Shown piece after piece: positions 51,901 through 60,976 of a stretch of 64,000 nt of DNA; within the stretch, counting starts at the first letter, position 1; every line of letters starts with the position of its first letter. Made by a program: the position numbers and the translations under genes. The notes beneath the pieces are model-generated. The model was not told the DNA's origin and did not search any database. It saw nothing but the letters and a program-made list of their open reading frames with translations. The stretch is from positions 186,001-250,000 of the forward strand of contig WTFY01000003.1 in the NCBI GenBank assembly GCA_011523795.1, in the 5' to 3' direction. Origin of the DNA: Gammaproteobacteria bacterium. Lineage in GTDB: Bacteria; Pseudomonadota; Gammaproteobacteria; UBA4575.

Positions 51901-53985
51901 TCAATGCCTGGAAATGGCAACCTGAGAAAGCATTTGGATGGCATCCTCTTCAGAGACGGGTTTCGAGATATGATCACCCTGGGCTGAATCGATATTTGCA
52001 TTCTTCAGTGTTTCCAACTGCTGTCTTGACTGCACGGCATTGGCCATTATTTCAATGTCAAGGTTATGGGTGAGCGAGGCAATGGCGCGTACAAACTTCC
52101 CATGATCCGACACGCAGTTTTCCACGATTGAACGGCTTAAACGGACATACTCAATCGGTATGTCCTGAAGTAAAGACAAGGAAGTTTTAGTTCCTCCGTA
52201 TCCGTCCAGCATCAGCTGGATATCTTTTCTCTCCATGGGTCTCAGCAGACTGCTCGTGGTTCGGGGAACATGGCTCAGCACATTTTCGGAAACCCCTACT
52301 ACCACATTGCACAAGTCAGGCTTGACCAGCAGGAGCTTTTTACAAAGCCTGAAAATCACGTCTGCATCCAGTAACGTTGCTCCCGTCACCTGTATGTTTA
52401 ATGTAATCTCCTGGATCTCGGAAACCAGGTTATTCCACTTTTCGATTTGCCTGCATACATCATTGATCATCCATTCCCACAATGGAATGATGAGTTGCGT
52501 TTCTTCCGCGTTCGGTACGAATTGCTCGGCATATAAAAGTCCCTTTATAGGGTGCGGCCACACCAGTCTTGCCTCAAGGCCTGACAAGCGGCTGTTCTCG
52601 AGAGTAATAATAGGCTGCCAGTGCACCAGAAAGTCATTTTGTTCCAGCGCACGTTCAAGTTCTTTTTCAATGTGTGCCTGCAGGGCAGCTTTCCCATGTG
52701 TAATCAAGTCAGACATTTCGTAGCGGGCGCCCCCCAGGCTGATCGCACGGCTCAGTGCATTCTGGACTTCCGCCAGCACTTTTTCCTTGTCATCGTAATC
52801 CGGATTGCCAATGACCACACCAATGCTTGCTGTGACATACACTTCGTTTTCTTCTATGGTTAAGGGAGTTTGAACCTGCTCTTGAATCTGGTTCATGATT
52901 GCATTGATGTTTTTGATGCTGTATTCGGATGAATCAAGCAGGATTCCAAAACGATCCTCCTGCAATCTGCATAAAGATACGGGGTAGTTAAGGGTTTCGA
53001 TGATCCTTTGCCCGATTTCAGTAATAACAAACTCAATGCTCTGGGCGCCCAGGCTTTCAAACAGTTGAGAATACTGGTCAATACTCAGTAGCAGCAATGC
53101 GAAGGAGTAGCCATTTTGGCATTTGATTTTCTCTATCGAGTGTTCCAGGCGATCGATAAATAAAATCCTGTTCAGCAGCTTGGTTTCCGAGTCATAGAGT
53201 GACTGCTGTAAACTGCGCTCCTGAATCTTCTTCTGCTGATCAAAATCAATCAGCAGGCCTTGGAATGACAGCAGTTCTCCACTGGAAGAGAAATTTCCCT
53301 TACCTCTGTTGAATACCCATCGCTCTGTGCCTGCCGCAGTGATGATCCGATGTGTAAGTTCGTACTGCTTGCCGGAGTGCAATTTATATTGGATGGTTTC
53401 AAAAATTCTTTGGCGGTCATCAGGGTGAATGATGCTTGCATATGAGATCTCATTCTTTTCAACAAGTTGTCGACGACTGTATCCTGTCAACTCCAGGCAA
53501 CCAGTGCTGACATACTCAAAGGTCAGGTCCCCATCATTGCGACACCGGTATAACATGCCGGAAAAACTGTCGACAAAGTTACACAAACTCCGATACTTTG
53601 CTTCAAGAATTTCCAGCTGGCGGATTTCTTCTGTAATTTCGGTGAGCGTTCCGACGATCCTGGCTGAGCCTTGATTCTCCTCTATTCCGAATACAGGATT
53701 GGCTCTCAGTACCATGAACACAGGCCTGTCTTGCTTGGAAAGAAACCGGACTGTAATCGGCTTGATTTCCCGTTTCCTTTGCCGGTACAGGCCGAGCAGG
53801 AACTGTTCTGCGCCGGGCCGGTCCTTGGGGTGCACGAGGTCAAGGAAGTGGGTGCCAAGCATTTGATCGGCAGGGTAACCAGTCAGGTCAGTCCATGACG
53901 GGTTCAGGTAAACCCACTTGCCCGATCGGTCTACCTCAAAAACAATCTGCTGCAGGCCGTCTAATATGTCGGATTCATCGTTCAC
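51901..53985 (-). CDS. PAS-PAS-GGDEF-EAL family protein, catalytically degenerate
   Basis: 694 aa starting at GTG 53985. Two N-terminal PAS domains (about residues 5-120 and 130-250, WTDLTGYPADQMLGTHFLDL and LELTGYSRRQLVEKNEIS) are followed by a GGDEF-like domain that lacks the GGDEF signature. The C-terminal EAL-like domain has GLEARLVWPHP where E-A-L is expected and IMANAVQSRQQ in place of the usual AEGVET. Loss of these residues suggests it neither makes nor cleaves c-di-GMP and acts as a sensor/adaptor instead. It lies 97 bases downstream of the NarL-like regulator on the same strand, so the three genes may form one unit. Confidence 0.85.
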   Translation of the reverse strand: MNDESDILDGLQQIVFEVDRSGKWVYLNPSWTDLTGYPADQMLGTHFLDLVHPKDRPGAEQFLLGLYRQRKREIKPITVRFLSKQDRPVFMVLRANPVFGIEENQGSARIVGTLTEITEEIRQLEILEAKYRSLCNFVDSFSGMLYRCRNDGDLTFEYVSTGCLELTGYSRRQLVEKNEISYASIIHPDDRQRIFETIQYKLHSGKQYELTHRIITAAGTERWVFNRGKGNFSSSGELLSFQGLLIDFDQQKKIQERSLQQSLYDSETKLLNRILFIDRLEHSIEKIKCQNGYSFALLLLSIDQYSQLFESLGAQSIEFVITEIGQRIIETLNYPVSLCRLQEDRFGILLDSSEYSIKNINAIMNQIQEQVQTPLTIEENEVYVTASIGVVIGNPDYDDKEKVLAEVQNALSRAISLGGARYEMSDLITHGKAALQAHIEKELERALEQNDFLVHWQPIITLENSRLSGLEARLVWPHPIKGLLYAEQFVPNAEETQLIIPLWEWMINDVCRQIEKWNNLVSEIQEITLNIQVTGATLLDADVIFRLCKKLLLVKPDLCNVVVGVSENVLSHVPRTTSSLLRPMERKDIQLMLDGYGGTKTSLSLLQDIPIEYVRLSRSIVENCVSDHGKFVRAIASLTHNLDIEIMANAVQSRQQLETLKNANIDSAQGDHISKPVSEEDAIQMLSQVAISRH

Positions 53986-54081
53986 AGGCGCAGTCTCAAA
54001 TGCTGCAGGCAGAGTAAAGTGAAATGCTTGACAAGAGTCGTGATAAGCCTGTCTGCGCGCTCACATTTATAATATAAATGC

Positions 54082-54738
54082 CTATTTCCCGAAACCATGA
54101 TTCAGGGCCCAAACCGCCGCTTCAAGCCGTGAATGGACATTGAGTTTTCTCAATAGATTCTTGACATGGGCCTTTACGGTTCCATCACTTATATCCAGCT
54201 TGCGTGCAATCAGCTTGTTGCTGTACCCACTGGCAATCAACTCCAGAATTTCCTTTTCCCTCTGTGTGAGCGAGGCGCTTTTTTGCTTTTCAGGCAAAAC
54301 GTCCCGTTCGTTACGAATGGAACTTGCCAGTTTTTCAGATAAATTCTGATCGAGCACTATATGACCGTTTATTACGCTTTGCAGTTTTGACTGCAACACT
54401 TCTGGCTCCAGGTCCTTAAGAAGATACCCGTCGGCTCCGTTGCGCAGGGCAGATACTAGGTCTTCTTCCGCATCAGAGACTGTTAGCACGACTACGTATG
54501 ACCTGACATCTTGTTTCCGCAACTCGATCAGCGTTTCGATCCCGCTGATACCCTCCATATTCAAGTCCAGCAATATCAGGTTCGGTTTGTACTCCAATGC
54601 CAGTGCGATTCCCTCTGTGCCGGATTGCGCTTCACCAACAAGCTTGAATTCATCGCCCATGCCTTCGATGAGCTGCGCTACACCTTTACGGAAAAGTGGA
54701 TGATCATCGATGATCAAAACAGTATTTTCTGATTGCAT
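54082..54738 (-). CDS. NarL/FixJ-family response regulator
   Basis: 218 aa. The receiver domain has the phospho-acceptor Asp in LLDLNMEGISG (near residue 58), the acidic pocket IIDDHPLF and the switch lysine in GYLLKDLEP. The C-terminal LuxR helix-turn-helix is LTQREKEILELIASGYSNK then IARKLDISDGTVKAHVKN. It is phosphorylated by the kinase encoded immediately upstream (6-base gap) and binds DNA as a dimer. The target genes are not known; nitrate/nitrite response is one possibility by family. Confidence 0.93.
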   Translation of the reverse strand: MQSENTVLIIDDHPLFRKGVAQLIEGMGDEFKLVGEAQSGTEGIALALEYKPNLILLDLNMEGISGIETLIELRKQDVRSYVVVLTVSDAEEDLVSALRNGADGYLLKDLEPEVLQSKLQSVINGHIVLDQNLSEKLASSIRNERDVLPEKQKSASLTQREKEILELIASGYSNKLIARKLDISDGTVKAHVKNLLRKLNVHSRLEAAVWALNHGFGK

Positions 54739-54744
54739 TGGAAT

Positions 54745-55944
54745 CTAGCCTGAAGATTGGCGAATGTTTTTTTTGCTTTTTGTATAAAACGTGACGGTGA
54801 TACGCGTTCCACCAAGGTGGTTGGTCTCAACACGAAATTTTCCTCCGAGTTCATGAGCGCGCTGCTGCATGATGATCAATCCATGACGATGTGTCCTGGC
54901 CTGCGAGTTTTTCATGCCTACCCCGTCATCATCAATATTGATGCGTATCAGTCCAGCGCTGGAAATACTTAACGACACCTCCGCGCGACTGGCCTGTGAG
55001 TGCCTTACGACATTTGCGACAGCCTCGCGAACGATCTGCAGAACATGGATTTCCTCGTCAACGGCCAGGTCCATGCGCGACAGTCGGTTATCCAGGCTAA
55101 CGGCAACACTGCTTCTGTTTTCAAATTCTTCCACTGAATCTTCCAGTGCATGAGCTAGATCGCGACTTTTCAACGCCAGCCTGAAAGTGGTAATCAGCTC
55201 ACGCAGCTGTTTATAGGAAACATTGAGATTGGTCCGGAATTCTTCAACAATCCCATTGATTGCAGTCATGTTTTCATCACTGTACTGTGGATTGATCTTC
55301 AGCAGTGACTGCAGCCTGCTTACCTGTATTTTCAGGTATGAGAGGGATTGTGCAAGGGAGTCATGCAACTCTCGGGCGATCAGCGCTCTTTCCTCATGCA
55401 GGGCAAGTCGCTTGCTGACATCCAGATGCTGCGAGCTTGACAAAATTCCACTCAGTGCATGTCTTATGGATTCCATTTCAACTTCTGACATGCTTCCACT
55501 CGCAGATTTAGGTGTTTTCAAGATAAGCATGCCATGGGGGGTGTGACCGCTCTCTCCCAAGCAAATCACTATGACGTCGTATGCACTACCAGCAGTTTTT
55601 CCGAATGGCTGCAGCATGCTGTGATTCGAATCAATAGAGGTATTGTTCAAGCTGTCACTGAATACTTCCAGGTCTGGCTCGTCGGTGATCGCCACGAGTT
55701 CTTTCTCTCCGGATTCCTTGATAATAAACAGTGCACTTGAAACCGAACCCGTCAGGAATTCAATCTCGTTCAGCAATACCAGGAATGGGGAGACGGAACC
55801 TGGATTCTCAACCACATCCCGTAGCACAGTATTGAGGAAATGCAGATGCTTATGCTCAGCAGGGTACTCTAAGAATCTAGGAGAGGGCGCTTCGCAGCTG
55901 ACGGCGCTTCGCTTTTTATTGTGTTTGACCGGGAACAAGTTCAT
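54745..55944 (-). CDS. Cytoplasmic NarX-like sensor histidine kinase (HisKA_3)
   Basis: 399 aa from the ATG at 55944 (a GTG at 55965 would add 7 residues). There is no membrane segment. The N-terminal half is a GAF-like input domain. The dimerisation/phospho-acceptor box is ALIARELHDSLAQSLSYLK (His near residue 200), the N-box EAVANVVRHSQASRA, and the G-box region DDDGVGMKNSQ followed by HGLIIMQQRAHELGG. These are hallmarks of the NarX/DegS family. It phosphorylates the NarL-like regulator downstream. Absence of the NarX P-box and membrane sensor means the signal is sensed in the cytoplasm. Confidence 0.9.
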   Translation of the reverse strand: MNLFPVKHNKKRSAVSCEAPSPRFLEYPAEHKHLHFLNTVLRDVVENPGSVSPFLVLLNEIEFLTGSVSSALFIIKESGEKELVAITDEPDLEVFSDSLNNTSIDSNHSMLQPFGKTAGSAYDVIVICLGESGHTPHGMLILKTPKSASGSMSEVEMESIRHALSGILSSSQHLDVSKRLALHEERALIARELHDSLAQSLSYLKIQVSRLQSLLKINPQYSDENMTAINGIVEEFRTNLNVSYKQLRELITTFRLALKSRDLAHALEDSVEEFENRSSVAVSLDNRLSRMDLAVDEEIHVLQIVREAVANVVRHSQASRAEVSLSISSAGLIRINIDDDGVGMKNSQARTHRHGLIIMQQRAHELGGKFRVETNHLGGTRITVTFYTKSKKNIRQSSG

Positions 55945-56254
55945 TTCACATTTGAGACCAATCACAACTCTAAAGAATACAATTCAAGTATCTGTCAGAT
56001 CACCTTGAATTGAAAGCAGTATCTTGCATGATTGTAGCAGGACTGCGGCATGAGCTGAATCAGCTAAAGCCAAGGCCCTGTTGCTTTATACTGCAAAAGT
56101 TGTACGCCCAAGGACAGATTGATTCAAAGCTCGGATCCGATTAATTTTTTCAACATAAACTGTTTCGATTTACAATTGTTACCCGAGGTTACCACCCAAT
56201 GCATAATTGGTAGCCTTCAGGTCCCTTTATCGATGCATACTCCAGGAGGAAGGT

Positions 56255-57364
56255 ATGGCAGTAACACGGCATTCAGCCCTGGAATCTCGTCACCGGAAGC
56301 TAGGTTCACCACTTGGTGAGTGGAATGGAATGGATGTGCCCTGGGAATACAGCCAGGATGTGAAGGATGAGCATCTTGCTGTACGTAATTCTGCAGGCCT
56401 GTTTGATGTTTCAGGTCTCAAAAAGGTGCATGTAGTGGGCCCTGACTCACTTGAAGTCGTTGAACACGTCTGCACACGCGACATGTCGACTGTATACCCT
56501 GGCCGGTCAACCTACGCCCTTATTTTGAATGAGGAGGGCTGTATTACCGATGACTGCATCATGTTTCATTTGTGTCCCAACCACGTCATGATGGTTCACG
56601 GTGCCGGAACAGGCATGGAACAGCTGCAGAAGTCTGCGCAGGGCAGGGATGTCACGGTTGTTTTCGACGATGATCTGCATGACATTTCATTGCAAGGACC
56701 CAAGGCAATGGACTTTCTTGATCAGCATACAAATGCCGATATAAAAAACCTGAAGTACTTCCACCAAACTTCAGCCGTATTGTTTGGCCACCAGTGTCTA
56801 ATCTCGCGTACGGGCTACTCTGGTGAACGTGGCTACGAAATATTTGCCAAGGCCAGCAGCATTGGTCCAATCTGGGACGCCATCCTTGAAAATGGCAGCG
56901 CGATAGGGATTTTACCCTGCTCATTTAATTGCATTGATGCAATCCGGGTAGAAGCTGCATTATTGTTTTACCCGTATGACATGATGGAAGACAATACACC
57001 CTGGGAAGTCGGCCTGGGATTTGCGGTAAGCAAGAAAAAAGTGGCTGACTATCGCGGCAAAGAGGCGGTGATGCAATCCCTGGGCAAGGAAAAAATCAGG
57101 ACATTCGGCATCATTGCGGATTGTGATACGGCCGTGGACCCAGATGCTGAGGTTTTTCTGGATGGTCAGAAAGTTGGCGTGATTACTGCCCCTGTATTTT
57201 CTCCAGTTCTCAAAAAATCTATAGCCATGGCCCAGCTTCGCCCAGACCTTGCTCAAAGCGGAATTCACCTTGAGATCAGTGGCAAAACTGTTTCATGCGC
57301 TGCGATCACTTCAGAAATTCCTTTTATCGACCCATCCAAGAAAAAAAGAACTGCTGTCAATTGA
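56255..57364 (+). CDS. GcvT-like folate-dependent methyl/aminomethyl transferase
   Basis: 369 aa from the ATG at 56255, which has AGGAGGAAGG directly upstream; a start at 56207 would add a leader of 16 residues without similarity. The GcvT fold is clear: GLFDVSGLKKVHVVGPDS, STYALILNEEGCITDDCI, ISRTGYSGERGYEIF and the C-terminal GVITAPVFSPVLKKSIAM. Members transfer one-carbon groups to tetrahydrofolate (glycine cleavage T protein, DMSP demethylase DmdA, LigM, dimethylglycine enzymes). The glycine-cleavage H and P genes are absent, so a demethylase role in this methylated-compound region is more likely. The substrate is not readable. Confidence 0.82.
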   Translation: MAVTRHSALESRHRKLGSPLGEWNGMDVPWEYSQDVKDEHLAVRNSAGLFDVSGLKKVHVVGPDSLEVVEHVCTRDMSTVYPGRSTYALILNEEGCITDDCIMFHLCPNHVMMVHGAGTGMEQLQKSAQGRDVTVVFDDDLHDISLQGPKAMDFLDQHTNADIKNLKYFHQTSAVLFGHQCLISRTGYSGERGYEIFAKASSIGPIWDAILENGSAIGILPCSFNCIDAIRVEAALLFYPYDMMEDNTPWEVGLGFAVSKKKVADYRGKEAVMQSLGKEKIRTFGIIADCDTAVDPDAEVFLDGQKVGVITAPVFSPVLKKSIAMAQLRPDLAQSGIHLEISGKTVSCAAITSEIPFIDPSKKKRTAVN

Positions 57365-57445
57365 TTTTGCGGGATCATTGTCATACACGGTTAAAAGGAT
57401 TTTGCACACATACTGCTTCTCATACCAGACATAGAGAGTAATGTA

Positions 57446-58165
57446 GTGAATCCCATACGAATTTTCAGGCACGATAGCAGGGTTGGAGCAGGGCACTTTA
57501 TTAGAACTCTAGAACGGAACAAGTTCAGCTATGAACTGGTCGCCATCGATCAGGGCGAGCCTGTTCTTACTGACATTAACAATGTCAGTGGACTTGCATT
57601 TCTCGGAGGAACCATGAGCGTGAATGACACACACCCATGGATATCTGAAGAATTAAACCTTATATGCCGTGCAGCCGAAAAAAACCTTCCAATAATAGGC
57701 CATTGCTTTGGTGCTCAATTGATAAGCAAAGCTCTGGGTGGAAATATCAGTACTATGCCCAAGAAAGAAATAGGGTGGTACGCCATTGAGTTTCTGGATA
57801 ATGATATCTGCAAGCAGTGGTTTTCACGACTGCCTAAAACTCTGGATGTGCTGCTTTGGCATGAAGATGCCATGACAATCCCAAGTGGTGCCACGCCTCT
57901 CTACACCACTGTTCATAATCCGAACCAGGCTTTTACCATAGACAATATCATTGCCACCATCCCTCATCTGGAAGTGACCGCAAACATGCTCAACGACTGG
58001 CTTGAGGTCTATGGGTATGACCTGGTGCCGCTTTCGGACAGCGTGCAAAGCGAGACAGAAATCAGCAGGGACCTTGCACAGCGTATAAGTTCGATGCATC
58101 AACTAGCAGATGTGATCTACGACCAGTGGCTAAGCATGCTTGATGCTGAACAGAATATACTCTAA
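57446..58165 (+). CDS. Class I glutamine amidotransferase-like protein
   Basis: 239 aa starting at GTG 57446. The triad-type motif is visible: nucleophile cysteine in GHCFGAQLISKALGG (near residue 92) and the histidine in DVLLWHEDAM (near residue 143). The family includes the amidotransferase part of GMP synthase and free gamma-glutamyl hydrolases. It follows the GcvT-like gene by 81 bases on the same strand. A role in handling gamma-glutamyl amides of the NMG route is possible but not demonstrated. The N-terminal MNPIRIFRHDSRVG is typical of the stand-alone group. Confidence 0.83.
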   Translation: MNPIRIFRHDSRVGAGHFIRTLERNKFSYELVAIDQGEPVLTDINNVSGLAFLGGTMSVNDTHPWISEELNLICRAAEKNLPIIGHCFGAQLISKALGGNISTMPKKEIGWYAIEFLDNDICKQWFSRLPKTLDVLLWHEDAMTIPSGATPLYTTVHNPNQAFTIDNIIATIPHLEVTANMLNDWLEVYGYDLVPLSDSVQSETEISRDLAQRISSMHQLADVIYDQWLSMLDAEQNIL

Positions 58166-58693
58166 TTCAACAAGATAAAATATATTCTTAAGTATACTTA
58201 TCACTTGGTTAGCCTAATCGTATTGCATACAAGCCTGTATTCCCTTTAACCTTCTTGCTGGCCTGTTCTGTTGTTTTATTTAATTTAACATAATATATAT
58301 TATGCGCAATCATTAATTTGTCATGAATCGAGCCTAGGCAACCTTGAGAACCCATTTGGCCAACAGACTCTCTCCCGTCTACATGAAAAAATTTGATTTA
58401 AAGGTTCAACAGCGCTGTTAAGATGTTTCGGCTTCCAAAGATCATAGAGCCTGGCTGATAACCCCTCAGTTTCCGCACGGTGCCGCTATTTGTACCCACA
58501 CATATTCTGATCTGTTTGCGGGATGGACTGTTTTGACCAGATGACTGATGCAGAAATTGCACAGAGCCCGCCTTTTAATATTCCAGTGCTATAGCACTAA
58601 GCAATATGCACATTCAAATATTTTATTTCAAAAACTAATAAAATATATTAGAATATAATTATATTGTTAATTACATTCAATGGGGATCCTACA
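58166..58693. other. A/T-rich intergenic region
   Basis: About 530 bases without a gene. The last 80 bases are very A/T-rich, with TATAAT at 58654-58659, 35 bases before the Met-rich gene start; a -35 box is not obvious. Nothing else was recognised. Confidence 0.4.
58654..58659 (+). promoter_or_regulatory. Possible -10 box of the 195-aa Met-rich gene
   Basis: TATAAT within a long A/T tract, 35 bases before the ATG at 58694. No good -35 hexamer at 16-18 bases upstream, so the call is weak. Confidence 0.3.
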
Positions 58694-59281
58694 ATGAACT
58701 TTTCAAAACTTGCCTATCCGGTTATCGCTGGGCTTTCCATACTCCTGATAACACCTGCTTTCGGTGACCTGGCCAAAACTGGCGACACGGCTCAAAACCA
58801 GTCAGCTGATTGCACGGTACATCCTGCATTCACTGACCCTGAAGCGATGGCTGCTGCAATGACTAATCCGGTCAAATTCAACGAATTGATGGTTGCGATC
58901 AATCACCCAGCCAATACTCAAGCACTTATGAACTGCTCTATTGATCCAAAGCAATGGGAAGCCTGGATGACGAGTTTCAGCGACCCTGCCAAGTTGACGA
59001 ATGCAATGGCACAGTTCATGAACCCCCAGACATATGTTAATTGGATGGCTGCTCCCATGAACCCGCAGTCATACCAGTTTATGTATGCGTATATGAACCC
59101 GGCATTTTATATGCAATGGATGACTGCTCTGATGAATCCGCAGTATTACCAGCCTCTGTATAAAACCATGGACTTCAGCCAAGAAGGCACAGCATGGATG
59201 TTCAACCCAAGCACTTATCAAAATATGTTTAGCTCTTTCTATACCCCTTCTGTAGCAGAAGCCACAGTAGACAAAAACTAA
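58694..59281 (+). CDS. Exported methionine-rich MNPxxY-repeat protein
   Basis: 195 aa from the ATG at 58694, which has GGGGAT six to seven bases upstream and opens a signal peptide (MNFSKLAYPVIAGLSILLIT). The mature protein is built of imperfect repeats of the type F-M-N-P-x-x-Y-x-x-W-M-x-A: DPKQWEAWMTSFSDP, MNPQTYVNWMAAPMNP, MNPQSYQFMYAYMNP and MNPAFYMQWMTALMNPQYY. Two cysteines (CTVHP, NCSIDP) could form one disulfide. I recognise no named family. The same motif recurs in the two genes at 62.4-64 kb, so this is a family of exported proteins. A strong terminator follows at 59361. Confidence 0.83.
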   Translation: MNFSKLAYPVIAGLSILLITPAFGDLAKTGDTAQNQSADCTVHPAFTDPEAMAAAMTNPVKFNELMVAINHPANTQALMNCSIDPKQWEAWMTSFSDPAKLTNAMAQFMNPQTYVNWMAAPMNPQSYQFMYAYMNPAFYMQWMTALMNPQYYQPLYKTMDFSQEGTAWMFNPSTYQNMFSSFYTPSVAEATVDKN

Positions 59282-59360
59282 TCAGGCGAAATTATTCAGT
59301 TTCGCAGGATGCCCCAAGGTATAACTGACTCTCAGGAACTGGAGTAGAAGGTATACCCCA

Positions 59361-59395
59361 AAAAAAAGCCCCGGTTGAAAGACCGGGGCTTTTCT
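59361..59395 (+). terminator. Strong intrinsic terminator of the Met-rich gene
   Basis: Stem GCCCCGGT / ACCGGGGC with loop TGAAAG, preceded by an A-run and followed by TTTTCTT. In transcript sense it is identical in stem and loop to the terminator at 43308-43341. Confidence 0.88.
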
Positions 59396-59462
59396 TAATT
59401 CAACTGCTCTTGGACTGGACTGTTCAGCCCACACCGGTTAACAGCTGATCCTTGAATGAAGC

Positions 59463-59849
59463 TTACAATGCCAACGGGAATGCGTTCTTCGTAAATGCAA
59501 CGGCCATGATGTAGGCATAGGTTATCAGTGCAAGACACCAGGCCGAGGCTCTCACTCTCCTAGATTTTCCGCGTTTTAAAGCAATGACACCCAGCACGAT
59601 ATATACTAACAGCCCGATAATCTTGGCGTTCAGCCATGTAGCTGGACCAGGATACTGAACCGTGATGAAAGCCAACGCGATCGCAGTGAGCAACAGTATC
59701 GTATCATTTATATGTGGAACTATTTTTACCCAGCGCTGCTGTAATCTTTCTGACGATTGCAGCATCCAGATTCCGCGAACAAAAAATCCGGCAATCGACA
59801 GGCATGCAGTGCCTACATGGACAGCGTACAGAACAACATAGGCAGCCAT
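59463..59849 (-). CDS. SirB2-family membrane protein
   Basis: 128 aa with four membrane segments: YVVLYAVHVGTACLSIAGFF, the TILLLTAIALAFITV helix, IIGLLVYIVLGVIAL and AWCLALITYAYIMAVAFT. The conserved H-x-N-D motif (PHINDTILL) and the arginine-rich loop RGKSRRVRA fit the SirB2 (invasion-expression up-regulator) family. Its biochemical role is not established. It converges with the Met-rich gene, and the terminator lies between them. Confidence 0.85.
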   Translation of the reverse strand: MAAYVVLYAVHVGTACLSIAGFFVRGIWMLQSSERLQQRWVKIVPHINDTILLLTAIALAFITVQYPGPATWLNAKIIGLLVYIVLGVIALKRGKSRRVRASAWCLALITYAYIMAVAFTKNAFPLAL

Positions 59850-60163
59850 ATCAGAATTCGCTTGAATATACAGCCAGGTAATCAGTCATTTATCAGCCTC
59901 TATCCATTTTAGTTCCGTACCCGTTTAGCGAAACCTGTAACACAGGCACAGTGCCGCCGGATCAAAGAAATTCTCATACAAGTCATCTAAAATAGCCACC
60001 ATTATCTACTGGTCTGGATAGTTTGAACGAAGCAATCAATCAGTTAGTGCGTTAGAATATTCGTGAACTTACATAGTAAACTATCGTCAAAAATTACAGT
60101 ACGGCCTGTATTGGCTAGATGACAGATGTGTACATTTCACATCACCAATCTCAAGGGGACGCC

Positions 60164-60616
60164 ATGGACATTTCGAAAAGAAGATTCATCCAATACCAGC
60201 TTTGCATAGGCATATTTGCCTTAAGTTCAGGCGTAATACCACGAGCCTGGGCAAAATGGCCGTCAGCAGCGTTTGATGAAACTGAATACTTGCCCGCGTT
60301 AAAAGGGCTAATCGGCGATCAGGAACTGCTTGATGGACACGTAGAGCTGAATGTACCTGATATCGCTGAAAATGGCGCGACGGTGCCTGTAAAGATTTCA
60401 ACGGACCTGGATAACGTCGAATGGATAAGTATCATGGGTGACAAGAATCCAAGACCCTGGATTTCAAGGTTTTATTTTCACGGAAAATCCAAGCCCTATG
60501 TCTCTACACGCATCAAATTGCGTGAGACCTCGCATGTAGTTGCCATCATCAAGGCAGAAGGCAAACTGTACAGCGCGAAAAGTGCAGTAAGAGTTACCGC
60601 GGGCGGTTGTGTCTAA
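60164..60616 (+). CDS. soxY: Sulfur-oxidation carrier protein SoxY (variant C-terminus)
   Basis: 150 aa from the ATG at 60164, preceded by AAGGGG at a good distance; an in-frame ATG at 60119 would put 15 residues before the signal. A twin-arginine-type signal (SKRRFIQYQLCIGIFALSSG) leads to the periplasm. SoxY carries sulfur intermediates on a cysteine in a flexible C-terminal GGCGG tail, with SoxZ as partner. Here the tail is TAGGCV, so the carrier Cys is present but the terminal GG is replaced by a single Val. soxZ follows 24 bases later. SoxA, SoxB, SoxX and SoxCD are not in the window. Confidence 0.88.
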   Translation: MDISKRRFIQYQLCIGIFALSSGVIPRAWAKWPSAAFDETEYLPALKGLIGDQELLDGHVELNVPDIAENGATVPVKISTDLDNVEWISIMGDKNPRPWISRFYFHGKSKPYVSTRIKLRETSHVVAIIKAEGKLYSAKSAVRVTAGGCV

Positions 60617-60640
60617 ATTTCAAATTTAAGGATTGAGAGA

Positions 60641-60955
60641 ATGTCTCAAAAAATGAAAATCAGAGCCAAAGTGAAAAACGGAATAACCACAGTTAAGGCC
60701 ATACTTTATCACCCCATGGAATCTGGAAGCAGGAAAGATCCTGACACTGGAGAGCTAGTTCCGGCTCACTTTATCAAAAATGTCCAGGCAGCATTAAATG
60801 GAGAAGTGATCATCTCTGCAGAATGGGGAACAGGGATTTCGAAAAATCCCTATTGGTCATTTGAATTTGAAGGGGGCAATCCCGGGGATATTGTGACGAT
60901 CAGCTGGACTGACAATCTTGGAGAATCAGGTACAGGAGAAGCGGAGATCAAGTAA
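60641..60955 (+). CDS. soxZ: Sulfur-oxidation protein SoxZ
   Basis: 104 aa, immunoglobulin-like fold, heterodimer partner of SoxY. Typical segments are MKIRAKVKNGITTVKAILYHPMESG, given here as separate conserved blocks MKIRAKVKNG and VKAILYHPMESG, then GELVPAHFIKNVQ and GISKNPYWSFEFEG with GDIVTISWTDNLGE at the end. No signal peptide: as in other bacteria it is exported together with SoxY. It converges with the transporter gene 21 bases later. Confidence 0.93.
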   Translation: MSQKMKIRAKVKNGITTVKAILYHPMESGSRKDPDTGELVPAHFIKNVQAALNGEVIISAEWGTGISKNPYWSFEFEGGNPGDIVTISWTDNLGESGTGEAEIK

Positions 60956-60976
60956 GGCCAACAAGCTGGCAATGGA

